Notes: a model not told the origin generated them from the sequence alone. 64,000 nt of DNA from JAGRAX01 sp041391365 (GCA_041391365.1 JAWKOC010000001.1:496001-560000); one strand, 5' to 3'. Positions 36,599 through 45,876 are shown, counted from the first letter of the stretch. Made by a program: numbers and translations.

Positions 36599-37729
36599 TT
36601 ATTTGGATGGGGCCAACTGGATGGGTTGGGCTACGCAGACCTGGTTTTTGCCCAGTTCCTTGGCTTTGTACATCGCGACATCCGCAGCTTGAAGAAATAG
36701 ATTTTTTCTTTTCTTGATGTCTCCCATTTGGGGAACGTGGTCATGAAGCGATGCCAAGCCAATGCTGGCTGAAAGCACCCCCTTGAAATTGATGAATGAG
36801 CCTTCTAGGTCGCTGTTTTCAATCATGAACATTTTTTGATGAATTTTTTCTCGGGTGAGGCTTGCTACTTGAATGGCTTGTTCAAGAGGTACACCCGGCA
36901 AAATGGCGCAAAACTCGTCCCCACCATATCGAGCCAAAGTGGCCGAAGACACTCGAATGGATTCTCGTAAGATGATGCTCACTTCTCTTAGGGTTTGAGA
37001 CCCCACCAAATGTCCATGATGGTCGTTGATGCTTTTGAAATGATCCAAATCCATAAAAAAAAGAATCAAGGGGGTTTGATGGGTTTCAGCTTCTTGAATG
37101 TCGACCAAAAGTCTCTCATGAAAATATCGATCATTGAAAAGTCCAGTAAGGTGATCTCGCTTGGTCATCTCGCGATTTTTCTTGGAGTCGATTGCATTCT
37201 GCAAGGACATGCTCAAAAAGCCACTGACAATTTCTGTGAGCTTGTGGTCACGAAGCGTAAATCCAAGAGGATCTTTCTTGTTGAAAATCGCCAACACTCC
37301 CACGGCGGTTTTTCCGAGGGTGATGGGGTAGGTCAATGCACTCTGACAGCTTTTTGGAAGATGGATTTTGTCCATGATCAAGGGAGGTTCATAGGCTGAC
37401 CCTTTGAGAATTTGAGACTTGTTGAGCGAATAACTCTCTCCAATCACACCTTGATTGCTGATGGTTTTCATCCCAATCAATGGCGTAACAGGAATTCCCA
37501 AACCAGCAATATAGATCAGATTGCGAGCCCCGGAAGAATCCTCCATGGGTGCGTTTGGATCATCAATGAGCAACACAAGGCCTTCTGCAGGAATAAAACT
37601 GGCCAAGTCTGTGAGCAATTTGACAATCGTATGCTGCAATTCAACTTCTTCGTTGGAAGATGTTGTTTTTCGTAATCGATTGAAATATTGGCTGAGTTGT
37701 TCGGGTTCTACACACCGACACGATAGCAT
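36599..37729 (-). CDS. GAF-GGDEF diguanylate cyclase
   Basis: A 376-residue cytoplasmic protein. Residues ~15-180 look like a GAF sensor domain (LVLLIDDPNAPMED, SALTYPITLGKTAVGVLAIF). Residues ~195-370 are a GGDEF domain: KRDHLTGLFNDRYFHERL, FFMDLDHFKSINDHHGH, and the intact catalytic RYGGDEF near 268. The usual RxxD inhibitory site five residues before GG is not present, so product inhibition through that site is not expected. It makes cyclic-di-GMP in response to an unknown ligand. No transmembrane segment. Confidence 0.9.
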   Translation of the reverse strand: MLSCRCVEPEQLSQYFNRLRKTTSSNEEVELQHTIVKLLTDLASFIPAEGLVLLIDDPNAPMEDSSGARNLIYIAGLGIPVTPLIGMKTISNQGVIGESYSLNKSQILKGSAYEPPLIMDKIHLPKSCQSALTYPITLGKTAVGVLAIFNKKDPLGFTLRDHKLTEIVSGFLSMSLQNAIDSKKNREMTKRDHLTGLFNDRYFHERLLVDIQEAETHQTPLILFFMDLDHFKSINDHHGHLVGSQTLREVSIILRESIRVSSATLARYGGDEFCAILPGVPLEQAIQVASLTREKIHQKMFMIENSDLEGSFINFKGVLSASIGLASLHDHVPQMGDIKKRKNLFLQAADVAMYKAKELGKNQVCVAQPIQLAPSK

Positions 37730-37770
37730 ATAAACTCAATTATAATGGTTAGATACAAAGAAAGAAAGTC

Positions 37771-38253
37771 TTACTTTTGTTTTTCTTGCAGCATCGACTC
37801 TGCCGCCACCAAAAGACGGCTGTTCAAAATGGCTGGATCGTAGCGAACCAAATTTTCAAAATAAGCCGTGGCCATATCAAAATTGCCCCCTGCGGTATAG
37901 CAAAGACCCAGTAGGTATTCGGCTTTGAGATTTCCACCCGAGGCGTCGACGCATTTTTTTAGCCAGGAGATGGCTTGTTCGTATTCTTTCAGGCCATACA
38001 AAGCTTCTCCTATCAAGAGCATAAATACGGGGTGCTGTGCATCGGTTTGTTGCAAGGCGTTTGCGAGGTCCAAGGCTTTGGACCACTGTTTGGTTTCAAG
38101 AAAAATCCATGTTTTTTCTATTAAAACATTGGTATCATTCGGATTTTTTTCAAGATAACCTTCGATGGTTTGAAGAGCTCGCTCATGATTTTGTTCATGC
38201 GCAAGTCGTTGAATTTCGATCATTGTTTTTCGTTTGGTCCACCATGTAAGCAT
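37771..38253 (-). CDS. Tetratricopeptide repeat protein
   Basis: A 160-residue protein of about four TPR units (HERALQTIEGYLEKNPNDTN, WSKALDLANALQQTDAQHP, YEQAISWLKKCVDASGG, FDMATAYFENLVRYDPA). The start is ATG 38253 or ATG 38223 (MIEIQRL). There is no signal peptide. It is a probable protein-protein scaffold, partner unknown. It lies divergent from the FHA gene and upstream of the GGDEF gene on the same strand. Confidence 0.75.
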   Translation of the reverse strand: MLTWWTKRKTMIEIQRLAHEQNHERALQTIEGYLEKNPNDTNVLIEKTWIFLETKQWSKALDLANALQQTDAQHPVFMLLIGEALYGLKEYEQAISWLKKCVDASGGNLKAEYLLGLCYTAGGNFDMATAYFENLVRYDPAILNSRLLVAAESMLQEKQK

Positions 38254-38386
38254 GGATTATCGTAACAAAATCAAGTCGACACGCATAGTTTTGTATATCA
38301 ACGGTTTGCTCAGAGGGGGCTTTGTTTTTGTTTGACCTTTGGATAGGCTGCGGACATAATGCCTTGAAACTACGTAAGGAGATACC

Positions 38387-39100
38387 ATTTCGAATCAAAA
38401 TGACATTTGGGATTTGGTGGATGAACAGAGCCGAAAGGCCGAATCGCATTTGGCCATCAAGGTATATTTGCACAAGCAACTTCTGAAGGTTGTGCGACTT
38501 GATCCTACAGTCACTTATATCGGTCGTATGCCTGAGAACCACGTGGTGATCGATGATGAAAAAGCATCTCGATCTCATGCTCGCGTGATTTTTGAAAAAG
38601 GTGTGTATTACATTGAAGATCAAAAAAGCGAAAATGGGGTCTATCTCAACGGAGAAAAAGTACAAAAAGCCAAAGTCACGGTAGGAGACCAGGTTCTGAT
38701 TGGCAGTCATATCTTGGAGATCGCTGCAGCCCAAGGCCACGTGCAACCGGCGTCTCTGGACGAGCAAATTGAACTTGCAACAGACGAAGACTGGAGATTG
38801 GAAGACACCATCAGTGTTCATACGGGAAAACGTCCCGCCATTCAGGAAGTTGAAAAAGGCGCTCCAAAATCCAAACAGCCTTCGATAGATCAATCCAAGG
38901 TGCCGACCAATCCCAAAGACAAAACACCCAGCCTGCCAGAACTTTTTATGGTGTTGAAAATTGGAAATGAAAGCATTGAAAAAAAGGTTGTGTTCGAAAA
39001 AGGTCGAAAACTCAAACAACCCTCCAACGAAAATGCCATTGTTGTGGCCTTAAAAATTGGTCGTTGGGTGATGGAAAAGAAAATTCAGCTGGTAGAGTAA
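38387..39100 (+). CDS. FHA-domain protein with apparent ATT start
   Basis: The phosphothreonine-binding FHA domain has GRMPENHVVIDDEKASRSHARV and NGVYLNGEKV. The rest is a charged linker and a ~60-residue C-terminal basic region ending MEKKIQLVE. The only good ribosome site, AAGGAG, sits five bases before an in-frame ATT at 38387, giving ISNQNDIWDLVDEQ and 237 residues. The first conventional candidate, TTG 38414, has no such site. ATT starts are rare (infC is known), so a base error for ATG is also possible. nadC follows after four bases. Confidence 0.7.
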   Translation: MSNQNDIWDLVDEQSRKAESHLAIKVYLHKQLLKVVRLDPTVTYIGRMPENHVVIDDEKASRSHARVIFEKGVYYIEDQKSENGVYLNGEKVQKAKVTVGDQVLIGSHILEIAAAQGHVQPASLDEQIELATDEDWRLEDTISVHTGKRPAIQEVEKGAPKSKQPSIDQSKVPTNPKDKTPSLPELFMVLKIGNESIEKKVVFEKGRKLKQPSNENAIVVALKIGRWVMEKKIQLVE

Positions 39101-39104
39101 AAAA

Positions 39105-39950
39105 ATGAGGGTTCGTAAGGAATTCCTCGCACAGGCTTTTGCCGAAGATTTAGGGGAAGAAGGGGACATTACGAGTTTGGCACTCATTTCCAAGCAGGAA
39201 ATGGGGTTCGGTCGAATACTGGCAAAGCAAGATCTACGGCTATGTGGAATAGACATTGCCTATCAGGTGTTCTCTTTTTTGCAGCCCAAAATCCAATGGA
39301 CCCAGTACTTTCATGATGGAGAAGAAGTTGAGAAGGGCAACGTCATCGCGACGGTGGAAGGACCTCTTCACCAGCTGCTCAGTTCAGAGCGTATTGCTTT
39401 GAATTTACTTCAACATCTTTCTGGGATATCTACTCTAACTGCTGAATATGTAAGTAAAACCATAGGAACAAAAGTCAAAATTCTGGATACACGAAAAACT
39501 CTCCCACTGTACAGAGATTTGGAAAAATATGCGGTGCGAATGGGCGGAGGCATGAATCATCGTATGGGTCTGTATGATCAGATGATGATCAAAGACAATC
39601 ATGTTCATCAGGTCAATATGTTGGAAACTGTTCAAACCGCCAGAGTTCAATACCCCCATACGTTTTTGATTGTAGAAATCCATCGGCATGACCAAATTGA
39701 GCCGGCCATCCAGGGTGGGGCCGATCGTCTGCTCTTGGACAATATGGACGATGAGCAACTTAAAAAAGCCATCGAGATCATCCAAGGTAGAGTTCCCATC
39801 GAAATTTCGGGAGGCATTACTTTGGAGAAAATTGCCCTGCTAAGTTTGATGAACATTGACTATATTTCGGTAGGTGCCATTACGCACTCAGTCAAATCCT
39901 GCGATATCAGTCTCAAAATCGAAAGAATTCCAGGTCATACCCACGCATAA
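39105..39950 (+). CDS. nadC: Nicotinate-nucleotide pyrophosphorylase (carboxylating)
   Basis: A 281-residue quinolinate phosphoribosyltransferase that makes nicotinate mononucleotide in de novo NAD synthesis. It shows AEDLGEEGDITSLAL near the start, ERIALNLLQHLSGISTLT near residue 92, DTRKTLPLYRDLEKYAVRMG near 126 and DRLLLDNMDD near 207. The length is normal. ATG 39105 follows the FHA gene by four bases; nadA and nadB are not nearby. Confidence 0.95.
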   Translation: MRVRKEFLAQAFAEDLGEEGDITSLALISKQEMGFGRILAKQDLRLCGIDIAYQVFSFLQPKIQWTQYFHDGEEVEKGNVIATVEGPLHQLLSSERIALNLLQHLSGISTLTAEYVSKTIGTKVKILDTRKTLPLYRDLEKYAVRMGGGMNHRMGLYDQMMIKDNHVHQVNMLETVQTARVQYPHTFLIVEIHRHDQIEPAIQGGADRLLLDNMDDEQLKKAIEIIQGRVPIEISGGITLEKIALLSLMNIDYISVGAITHSVKSCDISLKIERIPGHTHA

Positions 39951-40034
39951 GCTCGATAATAAGTGGACATTTTGGCCCAGCTTTTATAGAACGAGCTACT
40001 TTTACAAACACAACTGGTGATTGAGGGAGATTAC

Positions 40035-41351
40035 ATGACTCAAGGGAAAATCAATATCAAACCTGCCAAAGGCAAATTGGGAATTTTGGTTCCAGGAATG
40101 GGTGCGGTTGCATCTACGTTCATGGTAGGTGTAGAAGCCGTTCGAAAAGGCTTGGGACTTCCCATTGGATCATTGACTCAAATGGGTCGTGTACGATTGG
40201 GAAAACGAACCGACAATCGCAATCCTTTGATCAAAGAATTTGTTCCTCTTGCGGATCTTTCCGACATCGAATTTGGTGGGTGGGATTTGTTTCCTGATTC
40301 TTGCTACGAAGTTGCCAAAAAAAATCATGTGATTTTTGGAGACTTGCTTGAAAAAGTAAAAGAAGAAACTCATGCGATCAAACCTTGGAAAGCTGTTTTT
40401 GACCCCAAGTATGTAACTCGATTGAGTGGTGATTATGTCAAAACGGGATCATCCAAAATGGATCTGGCCAAGCAACTGATGGACGACATGGCCAAATTCA
40501 AAGCGGAAAAAAATCTCGATCGAATGGTGATGGTCTGGTGTGGATCCACCGAAGCCTATTTGAAACCTGGTGCGGTACATGAAACCATTGAAAGTTTTGA
40601 AAAAGGACTGAACGAAAATCATCCAGACATCGCTCCGAGCATGATCTATGCCTATGCAGCCATCAAATCTGGTGTAGCTGTGGCCAACGGTGCTCCCAAC
40701 CTTACAGTAGACATTCCTGCATTGATTCAGCTCTCCAAAGAACATGGTGTGGCCATTTCCGGAAAAGATTTCAAAACGGGTCAGACCTTGATGAAAACCA
40801 TTTTAGCTCCTGGACTCAAATCTCGATTGTTGGGTGCCGAAGGGTGGTTTTCCATGAACATTCTTGGAAACCGAGACGGCGAAGTGCTCGATGCTCCTGA
40901 AAATTTCAAAACCAAAGAGGAATCCAAACTTTCTGTGTTGGAACACATTCTTCAGCCAGATCTATATCCTGAATTATACAAAGATTTGGTTCACAAAGTT
41001 CGAATCAATTATTATCCTCCACGCGGAGACAACAAAGAAAGTTGGGACAACATCGATATTTTTGGGTGGTTGAACTACAAAATGCAGATCAAAGTAAACT
41101 TTCTGTGCAAAGATTCCATTTTGGCAGCTCCCATTGTATTGGATTTGGCATTGTTCAGTGATTTTGCACAGCGTGCAGGGTTTACGGGAATTCAAGAGTG
41201 GTTGTCTTTTTATTACAAATCACCTCAAACAGCTCCCGGACTTTATCCAGAGCATGATATTTTCATTCAGCTCATGAAATTGAAAAATACGCTTCGATAC
41301 ACACAAGGAGAGGATATGATCACTCACCTTGGACGAGAATATTACGATTGA
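40035..41351 (+). CDS. ino1: Inositol-3-phosphate synthase
   Basis: A 438-residue NAD-dependent enzyme that cyclises glucose-6-phosphate to myo-inositol-phosphate. The NAD-binding LGILVPGMGAVASTFMVGVE lies at the N-terminus, TQMGRVRLGKRTDNRNPLIK near residue 50, and catalytic-region ISGKDFKTGQTLMKT near 237. NILGNRDGEVL and NYYPPRGDNKESWDNIDIFG follow. ATG 40035 has a GAGGGAG site. No inositol-lipid synthase is seen beside it, so the end product (inositol lipid or osmolyte) is unknown. Confidence 0.93.
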   Translation: MTQGKINIKPAKGKLGILVPGMGAVASTFMVGVEAVRKGLGLPIGSLTQMGRVRLGKRTDNRNPLIKEFVPLADLSDIEFGGWDLFPDSCYEVAKKNHVIFGDLLEKVKEETHAIKPWKAVFDPKYVTRLSGDYVKTGSSKMDLAKQLMDDMAKFKAEKNLDRMVMVWCGSTEAYLKPGAVHETIESFEKGLNENHPDIAPSMIYAYAAIKSGVAVANGAPNLTVDIPALIQLSKEHGVAISGKDFKTGQTLMKTILAPGLKSRLLGAEGWFSMNILGNRDGEVLDAPENFKTKEESKLSVLEHILQPDLYPELYKDLVHKVRINYYPPRGDNKESWDNIDIFGWLNYKMQIKVNFLCKDSILAAPIVLDLALFSDFAQRAGFTGIQEWLSFYYKSPQTAPGLYPEHDIFIQLMKLKNTLRYTQGEDMITHLGREYYD

Positions 41352-41358
41352 TCAAAGA

Positions 41359-41781
41359 TCAGGGCGTTTCATAACGCTCATCGTTTTTTCGTTTTTGCTC
41401 CTTGGCAACGGCTCCCAAATGGGATTCTGAGCGCACTTTTGCGTGAACAATGAGTTTGTTGGGGCAGTAGAGATTGCCCGTGACCACACAAATCAGCCAT
41501 TGACCGGGATCTTTGCTTTCTTTGATGCGTAGGGAGAAAAGCTCTGGATGCGGCTCATCAAATTTCTTTTCATATAGGTGTGGCAAATCAAAGGATGATT
41601 TGGAAAACAACCCAAAGAAAAAATGATGACTCCATGTCTTTACTTTCAAATCTTGAGTCTCTACACCCTCAGGAGCAGGCGTCCAGTTCAATGAAGCGGA
41701 TGGATCCGTAGATTTGATGCTAAGGCTTGCGCAGGATGTGAGCATCAACGCTGTGCTCACCAAGATCACCCATGATTTCAT
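41359..41781 (-). CDS. Putative lipoprotein
   Basis: A 140-residue protein with signal MKSWVILVSTALMLTSCASL; the lipobox LTSC puts the lipidated cysteine at residue 17. The rest has no recognised domain and ends in a basic stretch, KEQKRKNDERYETP. The longer frame upstream to 41979 is rejected because it buries the signal and crosses rmuC. It is convergent with the inositol-phosphate synthase gene. Confidence 0.7.
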   Translation of the reverse strand: MKSWVILVSTALMLTSCASLSIKSTDPSASLNWTPAPEGVETQDLKVKTWSHHFFFGLFSKSSFDLPHLYEKKFDEPHPELFSLRIKESKDPGQWLICVVTGNLYCPNKLIVHAKVRSESHLGAVAKEQKRKNDERYETP

Positions 41782-41817
41782 AGAAGAAAATGTACATTCT
41801 TTTATGCATTTTTCATA

Positions 41818-43242
41818 ATGTTTTCCAGCTTGGAAGCTTTCCCTGTCTTTGATATATCGATGTGTATGATTGGAAATGCGTTCGGGATCCTCTTTTTGGG
41901 CATTGCATGCGGAGCCTGCGTTGCAGGATTGGTCTCTTGGTTCATTTTCCGACAATGGAAATCTCATCAGCATCAACATGAGGCCCAGCTTCTTACCCAG
42001 TTGGAATCAGAAAAACTTTGTTCAAAAAATCTTTCTGAGGAAAAAGACAAGTGGGCTACCAAAGCTGCTGAGGTGGAAAAAGAGCTGATCAAATACCAAA
42101 CCACGTTGGAAAAAGATCAACAGCGCTACGAAGAAAATCTTCAAAGCATCGAAAAATTGAAAACACAGATTCAATCTGAATTCAAAGTTTTGTCCTCCCA
42201 AGCCTTAAAAGAAAACCAGGAATCATTTTTGACCTTGGCCCAACAAAATCTGGAAAAATTTCACATCCAGGCCAAGGAAAACTTGGAAAAGAAAGAGCAG
42301 TCCATTCATCATCTGGTATCTCCGATTCGGGAAAGTCTGGACAAATTTGAAAAACAGGTCAAAGACATGGAAAACAAAAGGGAAGGGGCCTACGAAACTT
42401 TGGTCAACCAAGTTCAGTTTCTTCACCAAAGCAATCAAGCTCTGCGCGATGAAACCAACAACTTGGTTCACGCACTCAAGTCACCCCGGGTTCGAGGCCG
42501 TTGGGGAGAAATTCAACTCAAAAAAATTGTCGAAGTTGCTGGAATGCTCAATCACTGCGATTTTACAGAGCAAGCTCACAAACAAGTTGACGGTGCGGGT
42601 GCCATTCGGCCAGATATGATCATTCAGCTTCCAGGAAACAAAAATATTGTGGTGGATGCAAAAACACCTCTGGAATCTTATATTGAGTCGTTTGAAACCG
42701 ATGATGAGAATCTCAAGAGAGAAAAACTCGCCGCACATGCACGTCATGTAAAAGCTCATGTTCTATCTCTAAGTCGAAAAACATATTGGCAAAATTTTCA
42801 ACCCAGCCCTGAATTTGTGCTCCTCTACTTGCCGGGAGATATGATTTATTATTCGGCTTTGCAAGAAGACCCTACCTTGATCGAGGCATCTGCAAAACTC
42901 AAAGTGATGATCGCAACTCCTACGAGTTTTTTGACGATGCTCCGAGCTGTAGCCATGAGTTGGAAAGAAGTCGAAACCAACCAAAATGCTGCCAAAATAG
43001 CTCAGTTGGGACAAGAGCTTTATGAGAGATTGCAAACGTTAAGCAAACATTTCAACGATGTTGGAGTCAAGCTAGGCCAAACGGTAGGGAGCTACAACAA
43101 AGCACTTCGATCGTTCGAGGCACGAGCCTTGGTAACCGCCAGAAAATTCCATCAACTTCAAAACGATGAAAAAGTCGATTTGGATTCTCCCATGCCGGTG
43201 GATCAGGTCCCCCTTGCCCTTGAATCTCATTCTGGCGATTGA
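41818..43242 (+). CDS. rmuC: DNA recombination protein RmuC homologue
   Basis: A 474-residue protein with an N-terminal membrane segment (FGILFLGIACGACVAGLVSW) and a long coiled coil (about residues 50-200). The RmuC nuclease-like domain follows: RGRWGEIQLKKIVEVAGML near 222, DAKTPLESYIESFE and ATPTSFLTMLRAVAMSWKE. RmuC limits inversion at short inverted repeats and has been tied to anti-phage or DNA-restriction roles. The start is ATG 41818, or ATGs near 41860. Length fits. Confidence 0.92.
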   Translation: MFSSLEAFPVFDISMCMIGNAFGILFLGIACGACVAGLVSWFIFRQWKSHQHQHEAQLLTQLESEKLCSKNLSEEKDKWATKAAEVEKELIKYQTTLEKDQQRYEENLQSIEKLKTQIQSEFKVLSSQALKENQESFLTLAQQNLEKFHIQAKENLEKKEQSIHHLVSPIRESLDKFEKQVKDMENKREGAYETLVNQVQFLHQSNQALRDETNNLVHALKSPRVRGRWGEIQLKKIVEVAGMLNHCDFTEQAHKQVDGAGAIRPDMIIQLPGNKNIVVDAKTPLESYIESFETDDENLKREKLAAHARHVKAHVLSLSRKTYWQNFQPSPEFVLLYLPGDMIYYSALQEDPTLIEASAKLKVMIATPTSFLTMLRAVAMSWKEVETNQNAAKIAQLGQELYERLQTLSKHFNDVGVKLGQTVGSYNKALRSFEARALVTARKFHQLQNDEKVDLDSPMPVDQVPLALESHSGD

Positions 43243-43375
43243 TTTTCCTTATTCTTTTCTTCACATTTCTGGGCGGAAAAAAACTTGATGATCAACGGTG
43301 TGCTGATACCGTGTATTCTCAATGATTGTGATGGAATGCACCCGCGTAGTCAACAACGATAGAAAGTAGGCATCT

Positions 43376-43843
43376 ATGATTGAAAAGGGACAACATTTTC
43401 CAACTTTTTCATTGCCCAATCAAGACGGTGTATGGATCACCAATCAAGACCACGCAGGAAAATGGGCTGTGTTTTTTCTTTATCCCAAAGATGATACCCC
43501 CGGTTGTACCCTAGAAAGCCAAGCTTTTTCCGCCAGAAAAAAGGATTTCGATGCTTTGAATGTTTGCGTGTATGGACTTAGTCAAGATTCGGTTTCCTCT
43601 CATCAGGCATTTTGCAAAAAATACAGCCTCGCAACGCAGATGTTGTCCGATGAAAACCAGGAACTTCTCAAAGCTCTGGATTTGGGACAAAGTCAATGGA
43701 AAGGACAATCTTTTTGGGATCGCACCACGGTTGTGGTCAATCCCCAGGGAAACATTCAAACGATTTATAAAAATGTAGATCCACGTGGTCATGAGTTGCA
43801 GGTATTGCAAGACATCCAACGATGGATGGGAGAACGATCATGA
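43376..43843 (+). CDS. bcp: Peroxiredoxin, Bcp/PrxQ type
   Basis: A 155-residue thiol peroxidase. The peroxidatic cysteine is in YPKDDTPGCTLESQAF (near residue 45). The second cysteine usually four residues later in PrxQ is absent, so this is a 1-Cys type or uses a distant cysteine (positions in NVCVYG or QAFCKKY). It reduces hydroperoxides with thioredoxin or another thiol donor. The stop overlaps the phoX start (ATGA). Confidence 0.92.
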   Translation: MIEKGQHFPTFSLPNQDGVWITNQDHAGKWAVFFLYPKDDTPGCTLESQAFSARKKDFDALNVCVYGLSQDSVSSHQAFCKKYSLATQMLSDENQELLKALDLGQSQWKGQSFWDRTTVVVNPQGNIQTIYKNVDPRGHELQVLQDIQRWMGERS

Positions 43844-45411
43844 AACAAAGTCGAAAAGAGTTTTTGCAATTTTTGGGAATGGGATCTCTAACCTTATCCA
43901 CGACTTCATTGTGGGCCATGAGCAAAAAGCCTGCAGGAATTGTAGGGCTGAGCCCAGGCATGGCTTCTGACAATGTGGTCTTGGTTCCAGGTCTTTCGTA
44001 TGAAAAACTGATTTCATGGGGCGATTCCATTTCCGAGGATGGAAAACTTCGTTTCGGATTCAACAATGACTACACAGCTTTGTTGGAAAATTCTTCTACA
44101 CCTTCACAAGCGTATTTGTGGGTCAACCATGAGTATCCAGATCCTGTTTTTCTGGAAACCAAAAAACCCAACAAAACGAAAGCAGACATTGAAAAAGAAA
44201 TGAAAAATGTTGGAGGAAGTTTTCTTGAACTACGCCGCGCCTCCGGAAAGTGGAGTGTTGTCACGGATTCCTCCAAAAACTTTCGTCTTGATGGTCAATC
44301 GAAAATTCCTTTTTCCAACGGTGAAAGCATCCAAGGATCTTCGGTAGCTATTGGAACGTTTGCCAATTGTGCCGGTGGAAAAACGCCTTGGGGTAGCGTT
44401 TTAACCTGCGAAGAAAATTATCAAGACTATTATGGAGATGTTGATGATCAAGGACAGATCATCGAAAAAGGATATTTGGGTTGGTCAACCTATCAACAAC
44501 GTCCTCCTCAACATTATGGTTGGGTGGTGGAAATTTTCCTTGAGAAAAAGCAGGCTGTAAAACATGTTGGACTCGGACGCTTCTCTCATGAATGTGCAAC
44601 GGTAACACGAGCCAAGGATGGTCGTGTGGTTGTATATTCGGGAGATGACAAAGCAGGAGAGTGTCTTTACAAGTTTGTTTCCGACAGTACGGATTCTTTG
44701 CATAAAGGAACCCTATATGTAGCCAATCTTGAACAGGGCAAGTGGATTGAAATCTCGTACAAAAAATCCAAAGCCTTTCAAAAAATGTTTGCTACAGAAC
44801 AAGATATGTTTTGCTACACACGAAAAGTTGCACACATTCTTGGAGGTACGCCTCTCGATCGTCCGGAAGACATCGAAATCATACCTGGAACAGCGAATGT
44901 GTTGGTAGCCTTGACCAACAACACAGGCAAAAAGAATTACTTTGGTTCACTGTTGAAAATCATCGAGAGCAATCAAGACGCAGCCTCAGAAACTTTTCAA
45001 AGTGAAACGTTTTTAACGGGAGGAGAAACCACAGGGTTTGCTTGTCCAGACAATCTTGCGTTTGATCCGAGAGGCAATCTTTGGTTCACCACGGACATCA
45101 GTGGCAACAAGATGAACAAAGATCCGTACACACCTTTTGGAAACAACGGATTGTTCGTGGTGTTAGCTCAAGGTCCTCAAAAAGGGCAGGCGATTCAAAT
45201 GGCGAGTGCTCCATTTGATGCGGAATTTACCGGACCCACGTTTTCAGAAGATGGAAAAACATTGTTTTTGTCTGTGCAGCATCCAGGAGAAGAAACAAAA
45301 ACCGTAAGCAAATTGACATCACATTGGCCAGATGGTGGAAGTTCTATTCCCAAACCATCTGTGATTGTGATTCAAGGACCAGCTTTGGAAGCCATCAGCG
45401 CGAAAAAATGA
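43840..45411 (+). CDS. phoX: PhoX-family alkaline phosphatase (DUF839)
   Basis: A 523-residue exported phosphatase. The N-terminus MKQSRKEFLQFLGMGSLTLS resembles a Tat signal, with RK rather than RR. The body shows the PhoX family pattern: FGFNNDYTA...WVNHEYPDP, WGSVLTCEENYQDYYGD, LGRFSHECATVTRAKDGRVV, YSGDDKAGECLYKFVS and CPDNLAFDPRGNLWFTTD. PhoX enzymes use calcium and iron. ATG 43840 overlaps the bcp stop, and the alternative six codons upstream lie in bcp. It would release phosphate from organic esters in the periplasm. Confidence 0.9.
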   Translation: MKQSRKEFLQFLGMGSLTLSTTSLWAMSKKPAGIVGLSPGMASDNVVLVPGLSYEKLISWGDSISEDGKLRFGFNNDYTALLENSSTPSQAYLWVNHEYPDPVFLETKKPNKTKADIEKEMKNVGGSFLELRRASGKWSVVTDSSKNFRLDGQSKIPFSNGESIQGSSVAIGTFANCAGGKTPWGSVLTCEENYQDYYGDVDDQGQIIEKGYLGWSTYQQRPPQHYGWVVEIFLEKKQAVKHVGLGRFSHECATVTRAKDGRVVVYSGDDKAGECLYKFVSDSTDSLHKGTLYVANLEQGKWIEISYKKSKAFQKMFATEQDMFCYTRKVAHILGGTPLDRPEDIEIIPGTANVLVALTNNTGKKNYFGSLLKIIESNQDAASETFQSETFLTGGETTGFACPDNLAFDPRGNLWFTTDISGNKMNKDPYTPFGNNGLFVVLAQGPQKGQAIQMASAPFDAEFTGPTFSEDGKTLFLSVQHPGEETKTVSKLTSHWPDGGSSIPKPSVIVIQGPALEAISAKK

Positions 45412-45447
45412 AGCAAATTCAGTGTTGTGCGCGGCGTTATCAAGAAA

Positions 45448-45476
45448 TTGACTTTCCTGCAAACCGTTGATAGATA
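45448..45476 (+). promoter_or_regulatory. Candidate promoter of the histone gene
   Basis: TTGACT (45448-45453) and TAGATA (45471-45476) are spaced by 17 bases, about 80 bases before the histone ATG at 45556. The leader contains short self-complementary stretches (GGCA/TGCC around 45493-45506 and CTGG/CCAG just after) that could fold. The -10 match is only fair. Confidence 0.5.
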
Positions 45477-45555
45477 GAGCTTCACATGGGGCTGGCAGGG
45501 CGCATGCCGCTGGAACCAGAACAGAAGAATTATTTACAATAGACTGGAGATCATC

Positions 45556-45741
45556 ATGAGCAAAACTGTATTAGTAGTAGCTTCGAAAGTAAAAACCTAC
45601 ATCAAAGAAGAAGGTGGCATGAACACCTCTGGTTCCGTTATGGACGCTTTGACAACTGAAGTAGAAAAGCTTTGCAAGCAAGCCATCGACAACGCCAAAA
45701 ATGACGGCCGAAAAACCGTTATGGATCGCGATTTTCAGTAA
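45556..45741 (+). CDS. Bacterial histone-fold protein
   Basis: A 61-residue protein, MSKTVLVVASKVKTYIKEEG..., with helix-strap-helix pattern and the C-terminal RKTVMDRDFQ that parallels the RKTV/T-D end of archaeal histones. Length and sequence style match the single-histone-fold proteins known from Bdellovibrio, where such a histone is an abundant chromatin protein. It would dimerise and bind DNA; the exact DNA geometry is not visible. It is a monocistronic unit with its own promoter-like sequence, GGAG-type ribosome site and strong terminator. Confidence 0.85.
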   Translation: MSKTVLVVASKVKTYIKEEGGMNTSGSVMDALTTEVEKLCKQAIDNAKNDGRKTVMDRDFQ

Positions 45742-45767
45742 AACAGATCCAGAAATAAATCGAAAAG

Positions 45768-45802
45768 CCCCGTATCTTTGATCAAGATCGGGGTTTTTTT
45801 TT
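45768..45802 (+). terminator. Rho-independent terminator after the histone gene
   Basis: A stem CCCCG-t-ATCTT (45768-45778) pairs with AAGAT-CGGGG (45784-45793) across a five-base loop, followed by nine Ts. It lies 26 bases after the histone stop codon. Confidence 0.9.
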
Positions 45803-45876
45803 GCGCGCCAATCGGTACAAAGCCCTTGACTCAAAGCGAAAAAATGATAGGTAACCTTCCATATTTGGGGGGAACG

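Noticed and set aside
38195..39019. 274-codon minus-strand open frame
   Set aside because: Antisense to the FHA gene; Phe/His-rich without domain pattern, a shadow of the real coding strand.
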